A DNA stretch of 50,727 bases from Desulfobacteraceae bacterium. Lineage in GTDB: Bacteria > Desulfobacterota > Desulfobacteria > Desulfobacterales > SG8-13. Made by a program: the position numbers and the translations under genes. Shown here in pieces: positions 41,359 to 49,541 of the stretch (positions are counted from its first letter, which is position 1; every line of letters starts with the position of its first letter). The notes below the pieces were generated by a model. The model was not told where the DNA came from. It made no database searches and saw only the letters and a list, made by a program, of their open reading frames with translations. The DNA lies in contig JARFQH010000280.1 of assembly GCA_029287875.1 (NCBI GenBank), positions 1-50,727 on the forward strand. Direction: 5' to 3'.

Positions 41359-43092
41359 CTATTTTTTGATGCTGCGCGGGAGCAGCATCTGGTGCTGAGG
41401 GCAGATCGACCGCGGGTTCTGGTAGGCGGCACCGGCAAAGGCGATCAAATACCGGCGGATTTCGGTCATGGCGGCGACCTGGTCCACGAATCCCTTGCGG
41501 GCACAGTAGACAGGGCGTGAATTGTCGTAGTATTCCCGGACCATTTTGTTCATGTTCTCGATAACCTGGTCCAAGGGGCGACCGGCGTCTTTTTCTTTCA
41601 CCAGCCGCCGCGAGAAACTGGCGGCGGCGGCAGTTTCGCCGTGCATGACGTAGATTTCGGTAGTGGCGACCCCGAGGGTGAAGGCGTTGTGGCGGTTGGC
41701 CGTGGACCCGCCCATGACGTAGTGCGCGGCCGCGGTCCCCTTGCGTAGGACCACCAGCATCATCGGCACGTCGGTCTGCTGAATCGAGTAGATCAGGGAC
41801 TGTCCCAGCCCGAGCAGTTCAGCCTTTTCGGCCAAATCGCCGACGTCGATGCCGGAGGTGTCCTGAATCCATATAATCGGAACCCGGTCGCGCCCGCAAA
41901 GGGTCACGAACTCATTCATCTTGATCAGCCCCTGACGGTAGAGTTTGCCGCCGATGCCCGGATAGGGCGCATACTCCGGATAGTCCTCCCCCAGATATCC
42001 CTGGCGGTTGCCGATGAACCCCACCAGAAAGCCGTCCACCTTGCACAGACCGGTGTAGACTTCAGGGCCGTAATCCGGGCGGTATTCCATGTGTTCGCTG
42101 CCGTCCACCAGGCGAGACAGAACCTCGTCGAAATCGTACATCTGTTTCTGGTTGAAGGGCACCAGGCTGTAGAGGTCCTCGCCCGCAAAACGGGGGGGCT
42201 TGGGATCGGCCACCCGGAAAAATTTCGGGTTATAGGCCGGCATATCCCCCATGTAGTCCTTGATGCCGTCGAGCACCTGAGTCTCATCGTCGTAAACGTA
42301 TCGGAAAAAACCGGTTTCATCGTAGTGGATCCTGGTCGAGCCGGGCGGCTCTTCCTTGTACTGCTTGGCGGCCTTGATCAGCTGTTCGGCGCCTTCCAGA
42401 TCGAAGGAGCCCTTAGGAGACATTCCGCTCAGGATGCCGCCGCCCCCGACGGCGATATTGCTGTCTTTGTGGGCAAACAGGATGGTGGGGCTGATGCCCT
42501 GGTAGCCGCCGCCGGCCGGGTTGGTCCCGTAAATGGCGGCCAGGATCGGAATCCCCATCTGCTCCAGTTCGGCGTGGCGAAAGAAGGTGGTACCGCCGCC
42601 GCGCCGGTTGGCATAGAATTTTTCCTGCTCGGTGAGCTTGACACCGCTGCAGTTGACCAGCCAGACCAGCGGCAGATTCAGGCGCTTGGACAGATCGGTG
42701 ACCCGCAGGATGTTTTCATACTGACCGGGCACCCAGGCACCGGCAAAGACTTTGTTGTCGAAACCGATGATCACGGCCCATTTGCCGGAGATCTTCCCCA
42801 GGCCGTCGATGACGTTGCTGGTGCCTTCGGCGTTGTCTGCGGGATTGTAAAGCGTATGCAGCGGACACCAGGTCCCGGGGTCCACGAGATAGCGGAGGCG
42901 CTGCCAGATGGTCATCTGGCCCCGGGCGTTGATTTTTTCTTCCGGCAACCCGACATTTTTGACTTTTTCGACCTCTTTGCGGATTTCTTCCTCGACGTCC
43001 TTGATTTTCTTGACGTTTTCCTGGTTGCTTTTGATCTGTCCCGGACTCAGATCGGTGCCGAAGTCCTTCATTTTTTCGAAGTAAGGTCTCAT
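41359..43092 (-). CDS. gcdA: Glutaconyl-CoA decarboxylase alpha subunit (carboxyltransferase)
   Basis: 577 aa, compared with 587 for Acidaminococcus fermentans GcdA, and very similar throughout. The enzyme transfers the carboxyl group of glutaconyl-CoA to biotin on the gamma subunit; the membrane beta subunit then releases CO2 and pumps Na+. Motifs: N-terminal carboxyltransferase (VIDGLGKISGKWAVIIGFDN, AGAWVPGQYEN), RRGGGTTFFRHAELEQMGIP, GTNPAGGGYQGISPT, and the C-terminal carboxyltransferase region IGGKLYRQGLIKMNEFVTLC, IWIQDTSGIDVGD, LRKGTAAAHYVMGG. The biotin carrier and membrane subunits (GcdB/C/D) are not in this window and must be encoded elsewhere. It is the last gene of the acd-CMD-gcdA operon. 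Confidence 0.95.
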   Translation of the reverse strand: MRPYFEKMKDFGTDLSPGQIKSNQENVKKIKDVEEEIRKEVEKVKNVGLPEEKINARGQMTIWQRLRYLVDPGTWCPLHTLYNPADNAEGTSNVIDGLGKISGKWAVIIGFDNKVFAGAWVPGQYENILRVTDLSKRLNLPLVWLVNCSGVKLTEQEKFYANRRGGGTTFFRHAELEQMGIPILAAIYGTNPAGGGYQGISPTILFAHKDSNIAVGGGGILSGMSPKGSFDLEGAEQLIKAAKQYKEEPPGSTRIHYDETGFFRYVYDDETQVLDGIKDYMGDMPAYNPKFFRVADPKPPRFAGEDLYSLVPFNQKQMYDFDEVLSRLVDGSEHMEYRPDYGPEVYTGLCKVDGFLVGFIGNRQGYLGEDYPEYAPYPGIGGKLYRQGLIKMNEFVTLCGRDRVPIIWIQDTSGIDVGDLAEKAELLGLGQSLIYSIQQTDVPMMLVVLRKGTAAAHYVMGGSTANRHNAFTLGVATTEIYVMHGETAAAASFSRRLVKEKDAGRPLDQVIENMNKMVREYYDNSRPVYCARKGFVDQVAAMTEIRRYLIAFAGAAYQNPRSICPQHQMLLPRSIKK

Positions 43093-43122
43093 GATGTCTC
43101 GCTCCCGGTTTCGTCAGCGGTT

Positions 43123-43551
43123 TTATCCGTTCTGCTCGATCGGCCACAGCCCTTTTTCTTTCAGGACCGACCGTAGCGTCTTCAGGGCGGTGTTGACCGT
43201 GGGGATACCCGCGTAGGTGAAGGTCTGGAAGATCGCTTCCGCGATGTCCTCCACAGGGCACCCCACATTCAGAGCGGCCTGGATGTGGAGCCGGAGCTCT
43301 TCCGGGCGGTCGAGGACCGTCAGGACGGCGATGGTGATCAACTGCCGCGTCTGATGGGGGACCATTTCGCGAGCGTACAGTCTCCCCGTGATAAACAGCG
43401 ACAGTTCCCGGCCCAGTTCCTTATCAAAGGCCTGCCAGAGCTCAAAGGGTTTTTCTTCCGTAACGCCCTTGAAGTAAAGCGCGGCGGTGTTTTTTGTTTT
43501 TTCGATCAATTCCTTATCCAATGGCCGCAGTCTCCTTTTTACCGGTTCCAT
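43123..43551 (-). CDS. Carboxymuconolactone decarboxylase family protein
   Basis: 142 aa AhpD/CMD-fold helical protein. Conserved segments: the LYAREMVPHQTRQLITIAVL helix and LRLHIQAALNVGCPVEDIAE, then AIFQTFTYAGIPTVNTALKT. The CxxC pair found in AhpD-like peroxidase members is absent, so this looks like the decarboxylase subtype. It is placed between acd and gcdA with 23-30 bp gaps, implying a role in glutaryl-CoA/glutaconyl-CoA metabolism, but its actual reaction there is unknown. Start 43551 (MEPVKRR) is preferred over a long upstream frame overlapping acd. Confidence 0.85.
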   Translation of the reverse strand: MEPVKRRLRPLDKELIEKTKNTAALYFKGVTEEKPFELWQAFDKELGRELSLFITGRLYAREMVPHQTRQLITIAVLTVLDRPEELRLHIQAALNVGCPVEDIAEAIFQTFTYAGIPTVNTALKTLRSVLKEKGLWPIEQNG

Positions 43552-43573
43552 CTCGGTCGCTGAAAGGCGACCC

Positions 43574-44743
43574 TCAGCGGTTCGCCTTGCGGATGCCCAG
43601 TTGGTCCAGAGCGATGATCCATTTGCAGATGTTGGCCGATCCCTCGACCATCGTGTAAGTGGGGGTATCGCGGTAGAACCGGGCGACCGGATATTCAGTT
43701 GAATATCCGTAGGCCCCGAAAATCCGCATGGCGTAGTTGGCGCACTTTGTGACCACTTCGCCGGCAAAATACTTGGCCTGGGCCACGTCCAGGCCGTTGT
43801 TGAGACGGCCCTGATCCTTGGCCCATGCGGCCTTGTAGACCAAGAGACGGGCGGCTTCTATTTCAGCCGACATCTGGGCAATCATGTCCTGGTTCATCTG
43901 AAACTCGCCGATGGGTTTGCCGAACTGTTTGCGCTCGCGGCAATATTTTACAGACGCGTCGAGGCAGGCCTGAGCCACGCCGACCGCCCCCGCCGCGGCC
44001 GATAATCGGGTCTGGTTCAGAGAGCTGAAGACAATTTTAGCCCCGTCTCCGGGTTGCCCGAGGATGTTTTCCTTGGGGACGCGGGTGTTGGTCAGAAAGA
44101 TTTCGCCGGACGGTGAACTGTGCGACCCCATTTTTTCGAGGGCGGTGGTTCTGACGCCATTGAAATTCTTCAACTCGACCACGAAAGCCGACAATCCTTT
44201 GGAGCCCTTTTCGCGATCCGTGTAGGCATAGTAAAGGATCACATCGGCGATGTTGGCATTGGAAATCCAGGTCTTTGAACCGTTCAACAGCCAGTGGTCG
44301 CCCTTGTCTTCGGCCGTGGACTGCATCGACATCACATCTGATCCGGCGTCCGGCTCGGTGATGCCGAATCCGCCGATGTATTCGGCATTGACCAGTTTGG
44401 ATATATATTTCTGTTTGACAGCGTCGGCGCCGTAACGATAAATAGTGTAGGCACATCCAAGGGTCTGCATGTTGACTTGAACCCTCAGGGAGCTGGACGC
44501 CCGCGCAATTTCTTCGGTGACGATCATGGCCGCCAGCCAACCGGCGTCCATTCCTTCCCCATCATACTCTTCCGGAATGACCGTGCCGAAAAAGCCGAGT
44601 TCGGCTATCGGTCTGATGGCCTCTTTGTAGGGGAAATAATGCTTGGCATCCCACTCGTCGGCATAGGGAGCGATTTTTTTATCGGCGAACTCACGGATCG
44701 CTTTTCTCAGCATTTCAAGTTCTTTGGTCAACGCAAAATGCAT
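43574..44743 (-). CDS. acd: Glutaryl-CoA dehydrogenase, probably non-decarboxylating
   Basis: 389-aa FAD acyl-CoA dehydrogenase that fits the non-decarboxylating glutaryl-CoA dehydrogenases of Desulfococcus multivorans and Syntrophus almost end to end: GFFGTVIPEEYDGEGMDAGW, GITEPDAGSDVM, LNGSKTWISNANIADVILYY, LNQTRLSAAAGAVGVAQACL, RKQFGKPIGEFQMNQDMIAQ and MVEGSANICK with catalytic base Glu367. It oxidises glutaryl-CoA to glutaconyl-CoA without losing CO2, leaving decarboxylation to the Gcd complex. Adjacent gcdA strongly supports this subtype. Electrons should go to ETF, not encoded here. First gene of its operon, with a predicted promoter at 44892-44921. Confidence 0.93.
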   Translation of the reverse strand: MHFALTKELEMLRKAIREFADKKIAPYADEWDAKHYFPYKEAIRPIAELGFFGTVIPEEYDGEGMDAGWLAAMIVTEEIARASSSLRVQVNMQTLGCAYTIYRYGADAVKQKYISKLVNAEYIGGFGITEPDAGSDVMSMQSTAEDKGDHWLLNGSKTWISNANIADVILYYAYTDREKGSKGLSAFVVELKNFNGVRTTALEKMGSHSSPSGEIFLTNTRVPKENILGQPGDGAKIVFSSLNQTRLSAAAGAVGVAQACLDASVKYCRERKQFGKPIGEFQMNQDMIAQMSAEIEAARLLVYKAAWAKDQGRLNNGLDVAQAKYFAGEVVTKCANYAMRIFGAYGYSTEYPVARFYRDTPTYTMVEGSANICKWIIALDQLGIRKANR

Positions 44744-44883
44744 CTAATGTCCTCCTCTACAATTGGGTCGGCACGATTATTAAAAGCCGCGCTGTAGTGT
44801 CTCGTCACACATATATTATCTTGTCCATTGTCGACCGCTGCTCGATATTTCAAGCCTGGGTATCAGCACCGCAGAGCGCTCAA

Positions 44884-44902
44884 ATAGCTACCATATAGCT
44901 AT
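44884..44902. promoter_or_regulatory. TAGCTA double palindrome, putative operator
   Basis: ATAGCTA and ATAGCTAT, two TAGCTA palindromes whose starts are 11 bp apart (one helical turn), overlapping the -10 box of the predicted acd promoter. Typical of a dimeric regulator site (for example TetR or MarR type), though none is adjacent. Confidence 0.4.
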
Positions 44903-44921
44903 ACCGCAACCGCAATGTCAA
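44892..44921 (-). promoter_or_regulatory. Predicted sigma-70 promoter of the acd operon
   Basis: TTGACA (44916-44921, minus) followed after 17-18 nt by CTATAT/TATATG. The leader would be about 145 nt. The -10 box overlaps the TAGCTA palindromes. Confidence 0.45.
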
Positions 44922-45137
44922 GCGCTTTTAAACCGATGCCCGTTGAGGCTTCGGGTGTTCGGGTCGCCTTTTCTTAAGCGGGGGCCATCCTTCGTCGGTC
45001 CGGCCGAGAAAACAAAACCGCTTGACAATCCGGTCAAACTGGATTGAGATCTTTTACCGGGAAATTTTTTGCAGTCGCGGGAGTGAATCTGGACATCCCT
45101 TACACTACGGTGGCGTTTTTATATCAAGGACCGTCAG

Positions 45138-46115
45138 ATGCACAGCGATCAAAACAAGGTCATGGATCTGAGCACGGCCATCCGGCGCTTTGTCAATGTC
45201 GGCGCGCACATTTCGATCGGCGGTTTTACCCTCAACCGCAACCCGATGGCGGCGGTGTATGAAATCATCCGTCAACGCATCACGGGGCTCCATGTCTATG
45301 CACACTCCAACGGTCAGGGCGTGGATGAACTGGTCGGCGCCGGCTGCGTATCCCGGCTGGAGATCGCCTATGCCGGCAGCGGTCGCTTTGCACCGACCTG
45401 CATTCGGTTCCGGAAAGCCGTTGAAAACCGATCGCTTACTGTGGAGGACTACTCCAACTACCAGATGACGCTGCGGTTCATGGCCGGTTCCATGGGGGTT
45501 CCCTTCCTGCCGACGCGCTCGGGACTCGGCACCAGCATCATCGACAAATGGGGGTTTCCGGCCGAACTGAGAAGAACCGATCCCAAGATTCCGAATCAAA
45601 AACTGGTCGTTATGGACAACCCGCTCGACGGCTGGGGTGATGCCGCCCGGGTCGTTCTGGTACCGGCCATCAACCCGGACGTGACCATCCTGCACGCTCA
45701 GAAGGCCGATGCTCAGGGCACGGTCCGCATCGAAGGACTTACATTCGCCGATGTCGAGCAGGCCAAAGCCGCGCGACGTTTAATCGTGACCTGCGAAGAG
45801 CTGGTTGCGGTCGATGTTTTGAGGGCGGCACCCGATCAGAACCAAATCCCTTTTTTTTGTGTCGATGCGGTCGTGCCGGTTCCCTGGGGCGCGTTTCCCA
45901 CCGCCTGCTACCGGTATTACGATTACGACCCCGTCTATTTCAACCAATACCGTCAAGCGGCAATGGACGACGAGCGGTATCGGACGTATTTGGAGATGTT
46001 TGTGTACGGCGTTCCGGATCACCAAACACTGATCGAGAAGGTCGGCCCTCGGCGGCTCGATGCCATCAAGGCCGACCCGCGGACCGGTTATGCGATCAAT
46101 CTTGATCGCCGTTAA
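45138..46115 (+). CDS. gctA: Glutaconate CoA-transferase-like subunit A
   Basis: 325 aa, similar along its length to A. fermentans GctA (320 aa), a family 1 CoA-transferase subunit. Conserved features: the CoA-binding motif IGGFTLNRNPMAAVYEIIRQ at the N-terminus, YSNYQMTLRFMAGSMGVPFL, ILHAQKADAQGTVRIEG and CVDAVVPVPWGAFPTACYRY. It transfers CoA from acetyl-CoA to glutaconate, or possibly to glutarate or a related dicarboxylate. Divergent from acd, separated by a 394-bp control region. AAGGA lies about 8 nt before ATG 45138. Confidence 0.88.
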   Translation: MHSDQNKVMDLSTAIRRFVNVGAHISIGGFTLNRNPMAAVYEIIRQRITGLHVYAHSNGQGVDELVGAGCVSRLEIAYAGSGRFAPTCIRFRKAVENRSLTVEDYSNYQMTLRFMAGSMGVPFLPTRSGLGTSIIDKWGFPAELRRTDPKIPNQKLVVMDNPLDGWGDAARVVLVPAINPDVTILHAQKADAQGTVRIEGLTFADVEQAKAARRLIVTCEELVAVDVLRAAPDQNQIPFFCVDAVVPVPWGAFPTACYRYYDYDPVYFNQYRQAAMDDERYRTYLEMFVYGVPDHQTLIEKVGPRRLDAIKADPRTGYAINLDRR

Positions 46116-46144
46116 GCGTTGGAGTGACGGGAGTTATTCGAGCT

Positions 46145-46912
46145 ATGGCAGAGTATACCCTGCGCGAAATGATGGCGATAGCCGCGGCGCGACAGATTCG
46201 TGACAAAGACATCGTTTTTTGCGGCACCGGGATTTCGATGCTGGCCGCCATGGCGGCCAAACACATCAGCGCCCCAGACAGCGTGATTTTTTTCGAGACC
46301 GGCGCCATCGATTCACTGCTGGCGGAGGTTCCCATGGCGGTGGCCGACCCACGCGTCATGCACTGGACGTCGGTCAACGGCAGCCTGGCGGACGCCTTTG
46401 CCTTTATGCAGAATCCGACCACCGGCCGGCAGGTCGTCGGCATCATGGGGGCCGCTCAGATCGACCGCTACGGCAATTTGAATTCAACGGTCATCGGCGA
46501 CTATTTTCGTCCCCGGGTTCGATTTTCCGGCAGCGGCGGCGCCTGTGACGTGGCCTCCTTTGTCGGCCGCACCATCATTTTCATGCATCACGAAAAGCGC
46601 AAGTTCGTCAATCGCCTGGATTACCTGACCAGTCCGGGCTGGCTCCAGGGGGCCGGTATGAGGGAACAGGCCGGGCTTGCGGCGGGTGGTCCGGCGGTGG
46701 TGATCACTAACATGGCGGTAATGGCCTTCGACGACACCACGCGGGAGATGTATCTGATGGCGGTATTTCCCGGCATTTCGCCGGCGCAGGTGCTCGATCA
46801 CATGGAATTTGAGGTGGACATTTCGCGGGCGCAGACTTTTCCACCGCCTTCAGCCGCAGAGTTGGCCATTCTGAGGGAAAAATGCGACCCTCAGCGGCTG
46901 ATACTCGGATAA
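46145..46912 (+). CDS. gctB: Glutaconate CoA-transferase-like subunit B (catalytic Glu)
   Basis: 255 aa, similar to A. fermentans GctB (266 aa). The catalytic glutamate that carries the CoA thioester is Glu51 in VIFFETGAIDS, the position of Glu54 in A. fermentans. Also conserved: IMGAAQIDRYGNLNSTVIGD, RFSGSGGACDVASF and FMHHEKRKFVNRLDYLTSPG. Start ATG 46145 is used rather than the in-frame GTG at 46124 because it aligns with the family start and has a GGAG upstream. Forms a heterotetramer with GctA, 29 bp upstream. Confidence 0.9.
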   Translation: MAEYTLREMMAIAAARQIRDKDIVFCGTGISMLAAMAAKHISAPDSVIFFETGAIDSLLAEVPMAVADPRVMHWTSVNGSLADAFAFMQNPTTGRQVVGIMGAAQIDRYGNLNSTVIGDYFRPRVRFSGSGGACDVASFVGRTIIFMHHEKRKFVNRLDYLTSPGWLQGAGMREQAGLAAGGPAVVITNMAVMAFDDTTREMYLMAVFPGISPAQVLDHMEFEVDISRAQTFPPPSAAELAILREKCDPQRLILG

Positions 46913-46916
46913 ATAC

Positions 46917-46936
46917 GGCGCGAGCTTGCTCGTGCC
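46917..46936. terminator. Bidirectional terminator between gctB and the TAXI operon
   Basis: GGCGCGAGC-TT-GCTCGTGCC: nine-base arms around a 2-nt loop, between convergent stop codons. On the plus strand the T-rich TTATTTTC follows. Confidence 0.65.
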
Positions 46937-46940
46937 CACC

Positions 46941-48977
46941 TTATTTTCGTGCTGATTCACTGAAGACATTTTTTCGGAACTTCTGCAGCGCGATCGCCGT
47001 CATAAAAGCAAGGCCGCCCAGCAGGTCCCCCCATGCCTGCGGCCAGAAAAGTCCGGCCGCACCTAAGGTGAACAGTCCGGTTTCCAGCCAGGTGGCCCGG
47101 CGGATAAAATAACGCTCCAGGGCCGAGGCGAACGCCACCAGGCCCAGGGTGGTGGTCACCATGGCGAAGGCCACCTCCCAGTGCAGCAGTTCATAATTCT
47201 CTCCCATACCGAGCAGCGGTCGGTAGGCCATGATGAGGGGGATGATGTAGAGTCCTTTGGCGAGCTTCCAGGACGTAAAAGCGGTCCGCATCGGATTGGC
47301 CCCCGCGATCCCGGCGCCGGCGAAACTGGCCAGGCTCACCGGTGGCGTCACATTGGCATCCTGCGAGTACCAGAAGACGATCATGTGGGTGACCAGCAGC
47401 GGGACACCCATGTCGAGCAGGGCCGGGCCGGCCAGGGTCGCCAACACGATGTAGCTGGCGGTCACCGGCAGGCCCATTCCGAGCACCAGTGAAGCCGCCC
47501 CGATCAACAAAATTGCCAGGGCTTCGATGCCGAAGCTCAGGTCGAGCACCAGGCTGGAAAATTTCAGACCCATGCCCGTAAGGGTAACCATGCCGACGAT
47601 AATGCCGGCCGCCCCACACGCCACCGACACCATGACGGCATTACGCGCGCCCTTCTCGAGTGCCCCGAGCGTTTGCTTGAGTTCCCGGAGTCCGAATTGC
47701 GCCAGGCTCAGGCGATCGGGGTCATCGGAAGGATACCGACGGCCGCTGGTCGCCCAGCGGATGCTGTTGGCCGCCAGACTTGCGGCCACAGTACTGAGCA
47801 CCGCCACGAAACCGGCCATCATGGGTGAGTAGTTGGCCCTCAGCACGTAGATCAGGATCAAAACCGGGATGATGAAGTGCAACCCTTCCCTGATCACTTT
47901 CATGGCCCGCGGCAGGTTTTCCCTGGGTTGGCCCTCGAGACCATATTTTTTGGCCTCGTAGTGAACGAAGAGGAGCACCGTGACGTAGTACATAATGGCC
48001 GGCACCAGGGCCACCTTTACAATGGTCAAATAACTGGTTTCGGTAAACTCGGCCATCAGAAAGGCACCGGCCCCCATGATGGGCGGCATCAACTGGCCGC
48101 CGGTGGAGGCGGCCGCTTCGATGGCCCCGGCCACATGCGGCCGGTAGCCGACTTTTTTCATCATGGGGATGGTGAAGGAGCCGGTGGCGACCACATTGCC
48201 AACGGCCGAGCCTGAAACAGACCCCATGAAACCCGAAGCCACCACGGCAGTTTTGGCCGGTCCACCCGAAAAACGGCCGGTGATGGAATAGGCCAGTTCG
48301 ATAAAAAAATTTCCGCCCCCCGTAGACTCCAGAAACGCCCCGAACAGGACGAAAACGAAGACGAACGTGGCGGCCACCCCGATGGGAAGCCCGAAGATGC
48401 CTTCGGTCGTGAGCCACAGCGTGGTAGCGATGCGCTCGATGCTGTACCCCTTGTGGATGATCAACTCGGGCATGTAGGGCCCGAAGTGGGCATAGAGGAT
48501 GGCCGCCAGGCAGATACCGGTCATTACGAGGCCGATCACCCGCCGGCAGGCTTCCAGCACCAGAAGGGTCCCGATGATACTGATCGCCAGGTCGCTTTGA
48601 AGCCAGTCGCCCTGACGCTCGAAGATATCGGTGAGATTGTAGCAGATGTAAAACGTGCAGGTAACCGATGCCAGGACAAGGATCCAGTCCATCAGGACCC
48701 AGACCGTCAGCTTGTCCTTGCGGGCGCCTTTGAACGGCGCCTTGAGCAGAAAAGTCAGGCTCAGGATGGCTCCCAGGTGGATCGAGCGCTGAACCAGGGC
48801 GGTCAGGGCGGTAATGCCGGCCGTGTAGAGCTGGAAAAGACTCAAGCTGACGGCCAGAACCGCTACCAGGCGGGCGGTCCATTGAACCAGGTTTCGATGG
48901 CGATCGGGCGGGGCGGCGACGGCCGAAACCGATCGGTCCCGATCTTCCCGGTTTCCTGGCAGATGTGTTTCCGACAT
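46941..48977 (-). CDS. TRAP transporter, fused small and large permease subunits (TAXI type)
   Basis: 678 aa. Start 48977 (MSETHLPG) has GGAG at about 8 nt; an upstream ATG is also possible. A first block of about four TM helices (residues 40-170) corresponds to DctQ, followed by about twelve TM helices of DctM. Signature stretches of the DctM half include GPAKTAVVASGFMGSVSGSA, GAIEAAASTGGQLMPPIMGA, LLIGAASLVLGMGLPVTASY and FWYSQDANVTPPVSLASFAG. Fused permeases of this form accompany TAXI binding proteins. Na+- or H+-coupled uptake of a carboxylate is expected. Last gene of its operon and convergent with gctB. Confidence 0.93.
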   Translation of the reverse strand: MSETHLPGNREDRDRSVSAVAAPPDRHRNLVQWTARLVAVLAVSLSLFQLYTAGITALTALVQRSIHLGAILSLTFLLKAPFKGARKDKLTVWVLMDWILVLASVTCTFYICYNLTDIFERQGDWLQSDLAISIIGTLLVLEACRRVIGLVMTGICLAAILYAHFGPYMPELIIHKGYSIERIATTLWLTTEGIFGLPIGVAATFVFVFVLFGAFLESTGGGNFFIELAYSITGRFSGGPAKTAVVASGFMGSVSGSAVGNVVATGSFTIPMMKKVGYRPHVAGAIEAAASTGGQLMPPIMGAGAFLMAEFTETSYLTIVKVALVPAIMYYVTVLLFVHYEAKKYGLEGQPRENLPRAMKVIREGLHFIIPVLILIYVLRANYSPMMAGFVAVLSTVAASLAANSIRWATSGRRYPSDDPDRLSLAQFGLRELKQTLGALEKGARNAVMVSVACGAAGIIVGMVTLTGMGLKFSSLVLDLSFGIEALAILLIGAASLVLGMGLPVTASYIVLATLAGPALLDMGVPLLVTHMIVFWYSQDANVTPPVSLASFAGAGIAGANPMRTAFTSWKLAKGLYIIPLIMAYRPLLGMGENYELLHWEVAFAMVTTTLGLVAFASALERYFIRRATWLETGLFTLGAAGLFWPQAWGDLLGGLAFMTAIALQKFRKNVFSESARK

Positions 48978-48997
48978 CGATGTCTCCTGGTCTTGCT

Positions 48998-49531
48998 TCA
49001 CCTGGGAGTGGCGGGATGGGGGCAGAATCTGCGCCAGATTCGGTGGAGTCGGCTCACCGGTCGCGCCGAGAATTGAACGGCGCTGTGGGGTGCCACGGAA
49101 GAGAGATTCGTGCGGGTATGCCGCCAGATGACGGTGTGGTCCACCCCGGGGCTGCCGATTCGCAGGATGAAATTGCCGGTCGACAGGTGCATGTTTTCGA
49201 TGGCTTCATAGGGACCGCGCTGCACCATCCGCCCTACTCCCGGCATGCGGCCCATGCCGGCCCCGAATTTCAGATAGCGTTCTTCCTCGATGTAGATTCG
49301 GCCTGCACGATCCAGGCTGTGCTCCTCCCAGATGGGAGCGTTTTCCACCGAGTGATAGTAATGTAAGGTAAACCGCTCGCCAACCTCCAGCGGCAGCACC
49401 AACAGCGCCGGTCCCCCCTTAACCGGGACCACCCGCAGTTCCAGGCCGCCGGATGTCAAACCGGCGGCAACCAGGAACAATAAGACCACGCCGGAAACTG
49501 CGAAAAGTATCCACCGCACCGGCCTGGCCAT
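48998..49531 (-). CDS. DUF1850 protein associated with TAXI transport
   Basis: 177 aa. N-terminal TM anchor (about 5-27, VRWILFAVSGVVLLFLVAAG) then an extracytoplasmic beta-rich domain with FTLHYYHSVENAPIWEEHSL and GRIYIEEERYLKFGAGMG, which is the DUF1850 signature. DUF1850 genes are typically found with TAXI TRAP transporters; the role is unknown, perhaps chaperoning or docking of the binding protein. Sits between the binding protein (10-bp gap) and the permease (20-bp gap). The last 25 residues are basic and rich in Arg/Pro (RRFCPHPATPR), different from the rest. Confidence 0.85.
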   Translation of the reverse strand: MARPVRWILFAVSGVVLLFLVAAGLTSGGLELRVVPVKGGPALLVLPLEVGERFTLHYYHSVENAPIWEEHSLDRAGRIYIEEERYLKFGAGMGRMPGVGRMVQRGPYEAIENMHLSTGNFILRIGSPGVDHTVIWRHTRTNLSSVAPHSAVQFSARPVSRLHRIWRRFCPHPATPR

Positions 49532-49541
49532 TGCTCCGCCT

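Larger units (their letters stand above)
44744..45137. promoter_or_regulatory. Divergent control region between acd and gctA
   Basis: Holds the predicted acd promoter and the TAGCTA double palindrome (44884-44902). On the plus strand TTGACA occurs near 45024 with a poor -10 box. No regulator gene is adjacent, so control must come from elsewhere. Confidence 0.5.
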
